From NCBI RefSeq assembly GCF_009796845.1, contig NZ_CP047025.1, forward strand, positions 1,426,001-1,490,000: a DNA stretch of 64,000 nucleotides, read 5' to 3'. Below the pieces are notes generated by a model. The model was not told where the DNA came from and searched no databases. It saw only the letters and a list, made by a program, of their open reading frames with translations. This document shows, one piece after another, positions 35,239 to 44,819 of this stretch (within the stretch, counting starts at the first letter, position 1; each line of letters starts with the position of its first letter). This DNA is from Cobetia sp. L2A1 (GTDB taxonomy: Bacteria; Pseudomonadota; Gammaproteobacteria; Pseudomonadales; Halomonadaceae). A program made the position numbers and the translations under genes.

Positions 35239-36276
35239 TCAGGCAGGCGCTTTCGTGCGGGGGGTCTCGCAAGAGGGCGTCCAGGGCATTCGGTCACGCA
35301 GGACACCGGACTGCTGGATGATGCCGACGACAGAGGTTTCCTGACGATGCGCCATGATATGCACACCACTGACGCCTTCGATCTCACGCAGTTGCTGAAT
35401 CATCTCGATGCAGATATTGCGTCCTTCTGCCTTCTGATCCTTGGCACCTTCAAGCCGCGTGATGATGTGATCAGGGATATGCACCCCGGGCACATGCTGA
35501 CGCATCCAGTTCGCTGTGCGTGCAGAGGCGAGTGGGCCGACACCGGGCAGAATGAAGCATTTTTCCAGCAATCCCAGATCTTGTGAGCGTTGCATGAAAG
35601 CCGTGAAGCGCGGCAAGTCGAAGCAATACTGTGTCTGGATGAACTGGGCACCGGCGGCGATCTTCTTGGCCAGACGGTGCGGGCGAAAATCGAAGGGCGG
35701 CGCAAACGGATTCTCTGCCGCGCCCAGGAATATCCGTGGGGGATCGGTGAGTTTTCGTCCACTGGCAAAGGCATGCTTGTCGCGTAATCCGGCGACGATC
35801 TCCAGTAGCGACAATGAATCAAGGTCAAAGACCGGCTTGGCTTGCGGGTGATCCCCGACCTGTACCCCATCGCCCGTCAGGCACAGCATGTTGTTGATGC
35901 CCAATGCTGCGCCGCCCAGGATGTCGCCCTGGATGGCGATGCGATTTCGGTCACGACAGGAAATCTGCATGACCACCTCATGCCCCTGACGCGCCAGCAG
36001 GGCACACATCGCCACGCTGGACATATGGCAGTTGGCCCCCGAGCCATCCGTCGCATTCATGGCATCCACATGGCCTTCGAACAGGCGCGCTCGTGCGTAG
36101 ACATCCTGTGGATTCGCCGAGTCGGGTGGCGCCAGTTCGGCGGTAATCGCGAAGTGCCCATTCTTCAGGACTTGCTCCAGGCGACCACGGGAGCTATGTC
36201 CGGGCAGGCCAGACTCTGGCTCCGATTCAGAGCCAGCGCCAGCGTTGCCATCTTCGATATCGACATGGAGGGTCAC
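35239..36276 (-). CDS. Methylenetetrahydrofolate reductase, MetF-type
   Basis: 345 aa from a GTG at 36276, chosen because GGGAG precedes it and it overlaps the upstream stop (GTGA); the longer frame to 36567 overlaps the upstream gene and is not conserved. MTHFR features: AELAPPDSANPQD (about 48-60), NATDGSG, the CRDRNRIAIQGDILGGAALG region, LTGD, and FIQTQYCFD with FILPGVGPL. A ~20-residue low-complexity Gly/Ser/Glu lead precedes the barrel. It reduces 5,10-methylene-THF. Together with the small protein upstream it forms the split MTHFR arrangement seen in one-carbon catabolism clusters. Confidence 0.87.
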   Translation of the reverse strand: MTLHVDIEDGNAGAGSESEPESGLPGHSSRGRLEQVLKNGHFAITAELAPPDSANPQDVYARARLFEGHVDAMNATDGSGANCHMSSVAMCALLARQGHEVVMQISCRDRNRIAIQGDILGGAALGINNMLCLTGDGVQVGDHPQAKPVFDLDSLSLLEIVAGLRDKHAFASGRKLTDPPRIFLGAAENPFAPPFDFRPHRLAKKIAAGAQFIQTQYCFDLPRFTAFMQRSQDLGLLEKCFILPGVGPLASARTANWMRQHVPGVHIPDHIITRLEGAKDQKAEGRNICIEMIQQLREIEGVSGVHIMAHRQETSVVGIIQQSGVLRDRMPWTPSCETPRTKAPA

Positions 36277-36749
36277 GGCTTGCTCTCCCGCTGTGCTGCG
36301 TGTCGTTGTGCTGTCTGGCGTGCCACGCGTAGCCACGAGGACGTGCCTTTCAAGCGATGGTCTAGCGGTAACTGCACCACCTGAATGGCATCGTCGGCTC
36401 GCATCTGCTGACTGCCTTCCCACGCCTCGACCCAGACACAGCGCTGCTCGGGGATGACTTCGCAATTCCCGTTCTGAAGCACTCCACCGCAGGGGCCGTT
36501 GCGTATGTTCTTGGGGCAGTTCATGGAGCAGGACATGCCTGTGGAGCTCAAGATGCACTGGCCACACATCTGACAGTCAAACACCAGGCCCTTGCACAGT
36601 TGCTCCAGCTTTGCGATGGGCTTTTCTGCCCGTTCGTAGCCCACGGATTTCCACAGCGGATGCAGCTTGATGATCACCGGCTCGACGGCCTGATAGGTGA
36701 GTTCCAGCAATCTTGCGTGGCGTGTCGCCCACAAGCGAATGGACAGCAT
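36273..36749 (-). CDS. MTHFR C-terminal-domain protein (MetV-like, zinc/Fe-S cysteine cluster)
   Basis: 158 aa. The Cys-rich centre is CQMCGQC (about 60-66) then SCSMNCPKNIRNGPCGG, the signature of the MTHFR_C domain that partners MetF in some bacteria. Tail residues are Arg-rich. Gene order small protein-MTHFR with a four-base overlap indicates one complex. Known: in acetogens MetV links MTHFR to electron donors; here the donor is unknown. Confidence 0.85.
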   Translation of the reverse strand: MLSIRLWATRHARLLELTYQAVEPVIIKLHPLWKSVGYERAEKPIAKLEQLCKGLVFDCQMCGQCILSSTGMSCSMNCPKNIRNGPCGGVLQNGNCEVIPEQRCVWVEAWEGSQQMRADDAIQVVQLPLDHRLKGTSSWLRVARQTAQRHAAQRESKP

Positions 36750-37041
36750 GATTCTCTCCTGATGCGTCGTGACCTCTTCTTGCCATCTGCCTCCGCGAGA
36801 TCATGGGGGAGATGGCAACAGCCTGCCTTTCCTGTCAGGGCACTGCAATGACCTTGCAGGAGGTGCGAGGCTCAATGTCCGGTCACTGGCTCACCGGAAA
36901 GTGTCGGCAGGGCGTCCATGGTCTTCGCCAGCGAGAGGGCGAGCTGTTCCTGAAGCGACTCGGGCAGCCTGCAGGAGCGACGGTGAAATGAGACGGATGA
37001 GGGACCGTCATATTTTGCCAGCCGTCCCGGATCATCCGCGC
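36750..37041. other. Intergenic region upstream of the MTHFR pair
   Basis: No gene supported. A short GACGG/CCGTC hairpin near 36992-37009 could mark the end of the YejK gene but lacks a good T-run. Confidence 0.35.
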
Positions 37042-38034
37042 TCAGCGCTGCTTGAGTTGCTCGCGCAGGCCGTTCGGGACCTGCTTGATGATCAGACGAT
37101 CCCCGGCCTCGTCATATTCCACGGCGGCGCCCAGCAGGTGCGAGTCAAAACTGATCGAGACGCCCGCGGCGCGCCCGGTAAAGCGCTTGAACTGGTTCAG
37201 CGTCTTCTTGTCCGGTGGGATTTCCGGAGACAGCCCGTAGTCGCTGTTGCGAATGTGATCGTAGAAGGCTTGTGGGCGCTCTTCATCCATCAGCTCAGAT
37301 AGCTGATCCAGCGTGATCGGCTCGCCGAGCTTGGCCTGATCGGTGGCGTAGCCGACAAGTGCATCGGTCTTCTCGCGGCTGGCTTCCTCGGCCATGTCTT
37401 CCTGCTCGACATAGTCACTGAACGCCTTGAGCAGGGTGCGCGTCTCCTGGCCGGCATCGCGTTGTTCCTGCGCGCCCAGCGTTTCGGCGAAGGCCTCGGC
37501 GAGCTTGGTGCGTCCGCGATCACGTGCCCAGGACAGATAAGGATGAGAGGCCGAACTGCCTTGCCATTGGCTGATGTCCAGTCGCGCGGCGAGCGACATC
37601 TGCGTCAGGTTGAGCTGACGAGCCGGCGTTACCGCGAGAGTCTCGTCGATCGCGAAGCCATCACGATGGTGCAGTAGCGCCATGAAAAGATGACGGATCT
37701 CGCCCAGTTGGTGATCCACCACCAGCAGATGGCCGCCTGTCGGGAGATTGTCATCGATCAACGGCATGAGTCGACCGGCAAGCGTCTGGGTCAGGCTCGC
37801 GAAATCGGTATCACCTGCGAGGAAAGACGCCAGCTCGGTGGGAAAGGCGGCCGGCGCGTCTTCATTGAAACGCCCCCAGTTCTTGGCCTTGCCGTGGTAG
37901 GCATCATTGAGACCGGACACCAGATCCTCCAGTGCATCGGATGTCGGCAAGGGACTGTCTGCGGGCACCAGACGGGCTGATGTCTCGCTATCGCCCTTGT
38001 CGATACGGTGAATGATGCTGTGCAGGATCGGCAT
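37042..38034 (-). CDS. yejK: Nucleoid-associated protein YejK/NdpA
   Basis: 330 aa from ATG 38034 (GGGAGG 6 bases upstream). Typical of the family: HSIIHRIDKGD at the start, GGHLLVVDHQLGEI, RLDISQWQ, YLSWARDRGRTKLAEAF, and a terminal KRFTGRAAGVSISFDSHLLG. The length matches E. coli YejK (335). It binds the nucleoid, and is reported to interact with DNA gyrase/topoisomerase IV. Single-gene unit. Confidence 0.9.
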   Translation of the reverse strand: MPILHSIIHRIDKGDSETSARLVPADSPLPTSDALEDLVSGLNDAYHGKAKNWGRFNEDAPAAFPTELASFLAGDTDFASLTQTLAGRLMPLIDDNLPTGGHLLVVDHQLGEIRHLFMALLHHRDGFAIDETLAVTPARQLNLTQMSLAARLDISQWQGSSASHPYLSWARDRGRTKLAEAFAETLGAQEQRDAGQETRTLLKAFSDYVEQEDMAEEASREKTDALVGYATDQAKLGEPITLDQLSELMDEERPQAFYDHIRNSDYGLSPEIPPDKKTLNQFKRFTGRAAGVSISFDSHLLGAAVEYDEAGDRLIIKQVPNGLREQLKQR

Positions 38035-38207
38035 GGGAACCTCCCTCGGCTTCAATGAACGGGCTGAGGATGATACCCGTCACGTTGCTGAGGGGATAGG
38101 GCAAAAGGGGCCACTGACGAAGCGCCTTTTCGACTCACCGTTGTGCAATACGTCTTTCTGGAACTCACTTGTCAGAGAGAGTCTCTGGTTTATTTTGATT
38201 GAACGCA

Positions 38208-39230
38208 TCAATCAATGACGACCCCAAGATTGCTCTCGTCATGACATGCCTCAAGGAGCGTCCTCAAGGTATTAGCGTCGATAGCACCGCGCTTCCCAAT
38301 CACGATTAATTGAGTGCCTGGCGTTGCTCCCTTCCATGGCCCCGCAGGCGTGATCTCGCAACGCGTTCCTACAAGATGAAGAATGCACCTCTGGTCGCGA
38401 GCTTCCGCGACATGACAAATTCCCTTGGCACGATAGATGGCGGCAGGGAGGCTAGCCATCACGTTGCGGAGAGCCTTCAGGTTGAGCGGGATGTCGCTTT
38501 GCCAGCTCCATGTGTTGAACAGGCTGTCGTGTTGATGAGGTACTGCCTTGAACGTCTCGAATGTCGTCGTGGGTGCCGTCAATGCCGGGGTGTGACGGCC
38601 ATCAGGACTGACAGGTTCAGCAGTGGTCTTTCTTTCCACGCCGAGCAATAACGCCAGCGGAACCACGCCATGTTCACTTTCTATCACGCGTGCGTTTGGA
38701 TATAGCCAGCGTGACTTGAGTGCAGTGCGTTGATCCGGTGTGAGCAGGTCGGTTTTGTTGAGTATGATGATATCGGCGGCATCGAGCTGCTCGGTGGCCA
38801 GCCGTGTCATATCACTATCCAGATCATCAAACTGAGCAGCATCGACTACCGTCAGAATGCCATCGATATGGAGTGACTGACGAAACTGAGGGTAGCGCAA
38901 GGTGTTGGCGATCTTGACAGGATTCGAGACACCGCTGGCTTCGATGATCAGATGCTCGGGACGTGTCTGTGGGTCTGCCAACAGCGTGGAAAGTTGCGCG
39001 ATCAGGTCGCCCTCCACCGTGCAGCAGATACATCCATTCGCCAGACTGACGGTGGTCTGGGTCTGGCTGACGATCAACTGCGAATCAATGTTGATAGCCC
39101 CGAAGTCATTCACCATCACAGCCATGCGGCGACCATGATCACTGTTGAGCAGATGATTGAGCAGCGTCGTCTTACCCGCACCGAGAAATCCTGCGACCAG
39201 CGTGACGGGAATGCTGTGCTGTTGTGACAT
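38208..39230 (-). CDS. CobW/P47K (COG0523) GTPase metallochaperone
   Basis: 340 aa. Walker A is GFLGAGKT (14-21), the metal-binding GCICC motif has C66, C68 and C69, and NKTD and the C-terminal CobW_C domain (about 230-330) follow. Known: COG0523 GTPases deliver metals such as Zn or Co to client proteins. The gene is 63 bases after a metal-dependent YtcJ-like amidohydrolase on the same strand, which is the obvious client candidate. No His-rich stretch and no Zur box were noticed. Confidence 0.87.
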   Translation of the reverse strand: MSQQHSIPVTLVAGFLGAGKTTLLNHLLNSDHGRRMAVMVNDFGAINIDSQLIVSQTQTTVSLANGCICCTVEGDLIAQLSTLLADPQTRPEHLIIEASGVSNPVKIANTLRYPQFRQSLHIDGILTVVDAAQFDDLDSDMTRLATEQLDAADIIILNKTDLLTPDQRTALKSRWLYPNARVIESEHGVVPLALLLGVERKTTAEPVSPDGRHTPALTAPTTTFETFKAVPHQHDSLFNTWSWQSDIPLNLKALRNVMASLPAAIYRAKGICHVAEARDQRCILHLVGTRCEITPAGPWKGATPGTQLIVIGKRGAIDANTLRTLLEACHDESNLGVVID

Positions 39231-39293
39231 GGAAGTTTCCTCTCATTATTGAGCCAAGCGGCTTCGCTTGGCTCGCGGTCAGGAAGGTGGGTG

Positions 39294-41045
39294 TCAGAAT
39301 GCGGGCAGTGGTTCCTGCCAGGTAGCAGCCATATCGGTATCCGTGAAGGCCCCCATACGATCCCAGGTGACTTCTCCTTCCAGCAGAGTCAGCTCCACTT
39401 GTGTGGCATGCAGATTTCCCTTGATGGCGATATCGAAGAGGTCACGGTCCAGCACGATGAGATCGGCAGACTTGCCGATGGAAATTGAACCGGCGTGTTG
39501 CTCGATACCCATGCACCATGCGCCGTTGATCGTCATGACACGAATAGCTTGCTCGAGTGAGATGGGCTGGCCAAAGAATTGACCCTCTTCTTCACCGAAG
39601 GGATTTTGACGGGTAATCATGGCCTCGAACCCGATCCACGGGTTCAGGCTGGAGACCGGCCAGTCTGTTCCCATCACGGCATTGCCTTCCGCCTCAATGA
39701 CGCCCTTGAAGTTATAGGCACGTTGCATGCGCTCTTCGCCAAAGACAGCGCGAGCATTCGCGAAGGAGGAGGGGAACCATCCGACGGGCGAGAATTCGGC
39801 AGTGACATCCAGTGCCTTGAAGCGTGCAAGGTTGGTGTCCAGTAGCGTTGTGCTATGGGCGCATTGATGACGCACGCCACTATTGCCATTACGTGCTCTT
39901 GCCTGAGCGACGGCATCCAGGAAGATATCGGAAGCTCCATCACCGGTGCAGTGCGCGATGACACGAATCCCCTTGCGATCCATGTCGACTACCATGTCGA
40001 CGATATGCTCTGGCGTGAGATTCAGGTGTCCTCTCCAGTTCTTCTCGCCTGGCCAGGGAGTTGATAGATAGGACGAACGTGATTCGTGAGTGCCATCGAA
40101 GTGAAACTTCACCGCATTGGCATTCAGGCGATTGCTCCGATAGTAATGGCGCTCTCCTGCCAGTAGCTCCCAGCGCCGTTTGACCGGGAAAATATCATCC
40201 TGCCAGCTGATGGCTGCCTCTACTCGGACGGATAGCTTGCCATCTTGATCGAGACTGCGAAGTGCATTCAGGCGATGTTCGCAGACGTGCACGTACTTGG
40301 TGCCTACCACGCCATGTCCACTCTGAAAATGCAGCCCCTCTCGATAAGCGCGTGTCAGCGCATGCTGCGGTGTTGGTGGCATGGTGGCGTGAATGATGGC
40401 GTAGGCACCATCGACCAGAATGCCGGAAGGTTCATGGGTAATGGAGTCTCGCTCGATATAGCCATGACGTGGGTCCTGAGTCTCAGCAGTAATGTTTGCC
40501 AGCGCCAGCGCGCGCGAGTTGACCATCATGCAACCCCATGAGCGATCAAGAATGGCCACGGGGCGATCAGGCATGAAGCTGTCCAGCCAGTCACGATCAG
40601 CGACCAACCCAGCCTGCTTGAAGGTATAGCGCACGAAATATTGGCCGTAGACCCAGCCATCGCCCGGATGACTGTCGGCGTAGTCGAGTATTGCCTGCTT
40701 GACCTCCTCCGGGGTGGGATCCTCAAGGCCGATATTCAGATAGTCGGCATAGCCGGGTGCCAGCGCCAGGTCGGGGTGAGTATGCATGTCATAAAGACCG
40801 GGCATCACGAAACGACCTTCAAGATCGATGACCTTGGTGTGGTCTCCAATGAATGGTGTCACATCCTCTTTATTACCGACGGCCATGAAGCGACCACTGC
40901 GAATCGCGACGGCTTTCGCCCAGGGAATATTGTCGTCCACGGTATGGATGTTGGCATTGATCAATACGATATCGGCGGTCTCTTTCGGTGAGGAGGCCGC
41001 TATAAAAGAAGGTGTCGACAGGGTGCTGGAGGTAATCATTATCAT
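39294..41045 (-). CDS. YtcJ-like metal-dependent amidohydrolase (Amidohydro_3)
   Basis: 583 aa from ATG 41045; a GTG at 41120 would add 25 residues but lies in a hairpin after the upstream gene, so the inner start is preferred. Metal-site motif LYDMHTHPDL, then YIERDSITHEPSG, VIAHCTGDGASD, HQCAHSTTL and VMGTDWPVS (catalytic Asp) are all in place. The end is SADLIVLDRDLFDI. Known: these enzymes hydrolyse amide, cyclic amide or ester bonds of small molecules. It sits with a class II aldolase, a permease and a CobW GTPase under a divergent LysR. Substrate unknown. Confidence 0.85.
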   Translation of the reverse strand: MIMITSSTLSTPSFIAASSPKETADIVLINANIHTVDDNIPWAKAVAIRSGRFMAVGNKEDVTPFIGDHTKVIDLEGRFVMPGLYDMHTHPDLALAPGYADYLNIGLEDPTPEEVKQAILDYADSHPGDGWVYGQYFVRYTFKQAGLVADRDWLDSFMPDRPVAILDRSWGCMMVNSRALALANITAETQDPRHGYIERDSITHEPSGILVDGAYAIIHATMPPTPQHALTRAYREGLHFQSGHGVVGTKYVHVCEHRLNALRSLDQDGKLSVRVEAAISWQDDIFPVKRRWELLAGERHYYRSNRLNANAVKFHFDGTHESRSSYLSTPWPGEKNWRGHLNLTPEHIVDMVVDMDRKGIRVIAHCTGDGASDIFLDAVAQARARNGNSGVRHQCAHSTTLLDTNLARFKALDVTAEFSPVGWFPSSFANARAVFGEERMQRAYNFKGVIEAEGNAVMGTDWPVSSLNPWIGFEAMITRQNPFGEEEGQFFGQPISLEQAIRVMTINGAWCMGIEQHAGSISIGKSADLIVLDRDLFDIAIKGNLHATQVELTLLEGEVTWDRMGAFTDTDMAATWQEPLPAF

Positions 41046-41093
41046 GAACTCATAATCTAAAGGAGAAGGCACAGCACGAGAGAAGAGCGAGGC

Positions 41094-41126
41094 ACGGGCG
41101 TGCATCACGATGAGATACACGCCCGT
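41094..41126 (-). terminator. Hairpin between permease and amidohydrolase genes
   Basis: ACGGGCGTG and CACGCCCGT are perfect 9-bp arms in the gap after the permease stop. The U-run is poor, so it may attenuate or protect mRNA ends rather than terminate fully. Confidence 0.4.
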
Positions 41127-41129
41127 TCA

Positions 41130-42509
41130 TCAGCCGATCATCCAATGTCCCAGCAGGGCGAGGATAGGTAGCGAGATCAGCACTCGCAGGGCATAGATCA
41201 TGACCAGATCACGTAATGTGAGCCCAATGTCAGCTCTGACCAGGATGATGGCAGCTTCGGTAAAGAAGATGATTTGAGTGACGGCGACACCCGCCATCAC
41301 GAAGCGTGTCACTTCGCTTTCGATTCCAGCACCCAGAATGGAAGGCATGATGCTGTCGACGATGCCGGCGAGTAGCGCGGGCGCTGCCTGAGCAGCTTCC
41401 GGAAGACGCAACAACTCCAGATAGGGCACCAATGGCAGTGATAGCACCTGGAATAACTGGGTGAACTCGATCAGTGCCAATCCGACACATCCCACCAACA
41501 TCATGGCCGGATAGATGGAGAAGGCCACATCTGCGCTGATCTGAAGCCCTTGCTTGAGCTGTTCTGTGGGAGAGTTGGCTTGCTCGGCACGTTCGACGGC
41601 GCGGCGTAGACCAAGGGCCAGTACACCTTCTCCAGGACGACGGTCTGTCTTGAGCTGCTTGCCGACTGCGGGATGGTAGACAGGCAATTTGTTACGTAGC
41701 GGCGGCAGCTTGGGCACAATGATGGCGCATAGGACGCCGGTGATGGCAACGGCGATGTACCATTGAATGAACATCTCCTCGAGGCCGATCAGCTTGAGCA
41801 GCAAGTAAGAATACGCAATCGAGACGATCGAGAAGTTGGTCGCGATCGTGCACGCCTCACGACTGTTGTAAAACCCCTGACGGTACTGCTGAGTCGTAAG
41901 GATGATGCCCACGCTAGAGGCTGACAGCCAAGAGGCGAGGCAGTCCACCGCTGCTCTCCCCGGCAGACCGAAGAGACGCTCGAACATGCGGCTGCACAAG
42001 GTACCGGCGAACTCCATCAGACCGTAGTCAGTCAGCAGAGGTAATAGCAGTGCTGACAGGAAGTAGATGGCCAGGACGACTGGGCCAATATCATAGAGCA
42101 TCACGCCGCCGGTATTGCGGCTCCATACCCACTCAGGCCCTACCTCGAAATAGACCATCGTCATCAATAAGGCGCCGATGATGCGTACGATGGTCCAGCC
42201 CATGCCGGGATTGAATAGCGTGATCAAGCGTCCCTTGCGGTGGCGTAATGGACTGAAGGTGACGGCCAGAGTGATCAGACTGGGAATGATGGCGACCGCG
42301 GCCGTTGCCGTCACCATGAGGGGTTTGAGAACATCATTGATGTAGTCGATGACGAACGCGATCATGATCGTCGTCCGCCCATCAACACTGATGGGCGTAA
42401 AGAAAAGCAGAACGCCGAGGAGAGTGGGGATCAAGCATTTGAGCAGCTGTTTCGTGCTGTAGCGAGATTGAGGGACTTCTGAGGCGACGGGAGTCGGACG
42501 GTCGGTCAT
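41130..42509 (-). CDS. YjiH-family nucleoside-recognition/Gate-domain membrane protein
   Basis: 459 aa with at least ten hydrophobic segments. Gate-domain features include LLTDYGLMEFAGTL, DCLASWLSASSVG and GIVDSIMPSILGAG. YjiH proteins are presumed transporters of unknown substrate. The location between the class II aldolase and the amidohydrolase suggests it imports their substrate. An alternative is an exporter of the product. Confidence 0.82.
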   Translation of the reverse strand: MTDRPTPVASEVPQSRYSTKQLLKCLIPTLLGVLLFFTPISVDGRTTIMIAFVIDYINDVLKPLMVTATAAVAIIPSLITLAVTFSPLRHRKGRLITLFNPGMGWTIVRIIGALLMTMVYFEVGPEWVWSRNTGGVMLYDIGPVVLAIYFLSALLLPLLTDYGLMEFAGTLCSRMFERLFGLPGRAAVDCLASWLSASSVGIILTTQQYRQGFYNSREACTIATNFSIVSIAYSYLLLKLIGLEEMFIQWYIAVAITGVLCAIIVPKLPPLRNKLPVYHPAVGKQLKTDRRPGEGVLALGLRRAVERAEQANSPTEQLKQGLQISADVAFSIYPAMMLVGCVGLALIEFTQLFQVLSLPLVPYLELLRLPEAAQAAPALLAGIVDSIMPSILGAGIESEVTRFVMAGVAVTQIIFFTEAAIILVRADIGLTLRDLVMIYALRVLISLPILALLGHWMIG

Positions 42510-42668
42510 GGGACGCGTACCTTTTTTATAGTTGTAATGACGTGTTGATGGTTGTCGTGAATCATCAATCTGTGCTTTTACGGTGTCATCGTGCAGACAA
42601 CTCGTGCCAGGGCGGATGTGTCCAACGCGAGTATGTCTGCCGTGCTCATCCGGAAACGGCGTGCCGTT

Positions 42669-43409
42669 CTAGACACGGAAGTCGGGCGCTTCTCTATCCA
42701 GACGCCGTAGTTCCGCAGCCCAGGTCAATGCCACGCTTTCTGCGTGGTAGCGAGGGTCCTCGAACTGCTGAGCAGTGAATTCACACTCTTGTGGTGAAGG
42801 CATGATGAGTGGACGACCCATTTTCATCGCCTCAAGCTGAATCTCACAGGCCTTGTTGAGGTAGAACATGTTGAAGTAAGCCTCAGCGACACTGCGGCCG
42901 GTGGTTAACAGTCCGTGATTGCGCAGAATGGCGCATTGTCGATCACCGAGTGCTGCCACGATGCGATTACGGACCTCAAGGTCGAGTGGAATACCTTCGT
43001 AGTCGTAATAAGCCACGCGATTGTAGAAGGCCATGTTGGTTTGATTCAGAGGAAGAAGACCCTCTTCCAATGCCGCAACTGCCATGCCAGCCAAGGTGTG
43101 AGTATGCATGACGCATACGGCATCATGACGATGCATGTGGATGGCACTGTGAATCGTGAAGCCCGCAGGATTTACCTCAGGGTCATCGATATTTAGTTTC
43201 TTCCCATCAATACCGATAGTGACCAGATTGGAGGCGGTAACCTCTTCTGGCAGCAAGCCATAGGCATTGATCAGGAAAGCCGGTGTCTCACCTGGCAGGC
43301 GTACGGAGATATGAGTGAAAACTTGATCGCTCCAGCCGTTTCGCTCCAGCAGGCGATAGGCGGCGGCCAGATCGGCTCTCAAGGTCTCTTCAATCGCGGG
43401 GTTTGGCAT
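42669..43409 (-). CDS. Class II aldolase/adducin-family protein
   Basis: 246 aa from ATG 43409 (GAGAG about 10 bases upstream; the frame extends to 43436 without a ribosome site). Zn ligands are visible: HMHRHDAVCVMHTHTLAG supplies the HxH pair, and ILRNHGLLTTG the third His. The family covers fuculose-/ribulose-phosphate aldolases and decarboxylase-like members. First gene of the minus-strand aldolase-permease-amidohydrolase-CobW run, opposite the LysR gene. Confidence 0.85.
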   Translation of the reverse strand: MPNPAIEETLRADLAAAYRLLERNGWSDQVFTHISVRLPGETPAFLINAYGLLPEEVTASNLVTIGIDGKKLNIDDPEVNPAGFTIHSAIHMHRHDAVCVMHTHTLAGMAVAALEEGLLPLNQTNMAFYNRVAYYDYEGIPLDLEVRNRIVAALGDRQCAILRNHGLLTTGRSVAEAYFNMFYLNKACEIQLEAMKMGRPLIMPSPQECEFTAQQFEDPRYHAESVALTWAAELRRLDREAPDFRV

Positions 43410-43579
43410 GTGGCGCACTCTCGGACGGGAAGGCATAAGACAGCGGTGCGGCTCAGGACACGGGATAAGTGAGTACTCGTCCTGTGGCAGGCTGGCCTTG
43501 CATGCATCCTAGGTTGCTTGTGAGAGAGCGAATATCGATTTATTCTTCAGAAGATCATTCCAAAAAGTCATGACCTACC

Positions 43580-44473
43580 ATGCAACGACAGCTCCCCAGC
43601 ATGATCTCTCTTCGGTGTATCGTCGCCTTCGCACGCTTTTCCAGCGTTACACGTGCAGCCGAAGAACTGAATATTACCCAGAGTGCCGTGAGCCGCCAGA
43701 TCAAGAATCTGGAGGAGTTTCTGGGCAGCCCGCTGGTAACGCGTTCTCGACAGCGGCTGACGCTCAATGAGTTGGGGCAGGCCTATGTTCATGAGGTGTT
43801 GCCATTGCTCGAGAGCCTGGAAACAGCAACTCATCATGTGCGTACCAGCCATGTTGGTCATCTGCGTATCGGGGCTGAACCTTCGTTTACCTCTCGCTGG
43901 TTATTGCCAAAACTCAAGTCCTATGCCGGACTCAATCCCGAGATTGAGCTCGAGATCATGAACGATCTGCGCCGGCTGTATGACAGTCACGAAGGCTATG
44001 ATGTCGGCATTCTTTTTGGAGAGGGCAACTGGCCAGGGTTTGATGCACGCTTTCTCATGTCCAGTGAACTGCTTGCCGTCTGCACACCGGACCTTTTGAC
44101 AGAGAGAGGTCCTGTCATCGAACGACAGGATATTCTGCGTTACCCGATTCTCCATCACGTGGCGCATTCACCGTTGATGAAGTCCTCCACTCAGTTGTGG
44201 TTGGAAGCAGCGGGGCTGTCGATCAGAGAGTGCAATGCATTACCGGGTCAGCGGTTGGAGCATTTCCAGTTTGTTCTTGAAGCGGCTTTGCATGGACTTG
44301 GATTAGCGATATTGCCGCGTTATTTCGTGGCACCAGAACTTGCTGAGGGACGGCTGGTGGTCGCAAGCACCTCGCCCTTGATGTGCGGTGGCTATTATGT
44401 GGTAGTGCCCTCAGGGCAGCATGATCCCAAGGTCAGTCGCTTTGCGGATTGGTTATTGTCTTGGGAATCTTGA
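43580..44473 (+). CDS. LysR-family regulator of the aldolase/amidohydrolase cluster
   Basis: 297 aa. N-terminal HTH: SSVTRAAEELNITQSAVSRQIKNLEE (about 20-45), followed by a LysR substrate-binding domain (about 90-297). Divergent from the class II aldolase gene with a 170-base shared control region. Predicted to regulate that operon. Confidence 0.9.
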   Translation: MQRQLPSMISLRCIVAFARFSSVTRAAEELNITQSAVSRQIKNLEEFLGSPLVTRSRQRLTLNELGQAYVHEVLPLLESLETATHHVRTSHVGHLRIGAEPSFTSRWLLPKLKSYAGLNPEIELEIMNDLRRLYDSHEGYDVGILFGEGNWPGFDARFLMSSELLAVCTPDLLTERGPVIERQDILRYPILHHVAHSPLMKSSTQLWLEAAGLSIRECNALPGQRLEHFQFVLEAALHGLGLAILPRYFVAPELAEGRLVVASTSPLMCGGYYVVVPSGQHDPKVSRFADWLLSWES

Positions 44474-44607
44474 GATGAGTCGCGATACTGCTCTTGGCAA
44501 AACGCTGTCAGTTCGTGGTCTTTTATTCTGACATGGTCAATGAATGCCGAGTGTTTAGTCCCAGGGTGTAGTGGTCTATGGTATGAATCAATCTCGCAGG
44601 AGGACTC

Positions 44608-44655
44608 ATGGCTCAAGTACTTCACAAATGCGCCAAGACCACGTACTCCACCTGA
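44608..44655 (+). pseudogene. IS481-like transposase N-terminal fragment
   Basis: AGGAGG-type ribosome site, then ATG 44608 and 15 codons (MAQVLHKCAKTTYST) before TGA. The peptide matches the usual first residues of IS481-type transposases from memory, and nothing recognisable continues. Low-confidence relic. The rest of 44474-44819 holds no gene. Confidence 0.35.
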
Positions 44656-44819
44656 GAAGATTTAAAACGATCATTCAACAGGCGTGGAGGGGCGATCATC
44701 AGCCCCAAATTGATGTTCATGGCCATGAGTCCCTTTCATGACACGACTACATTTTGACCGCTAATATCAAACTTGACGATATATATTAACATATCCAATT
44801 ATCTTCCGGTCAAAGAGTG

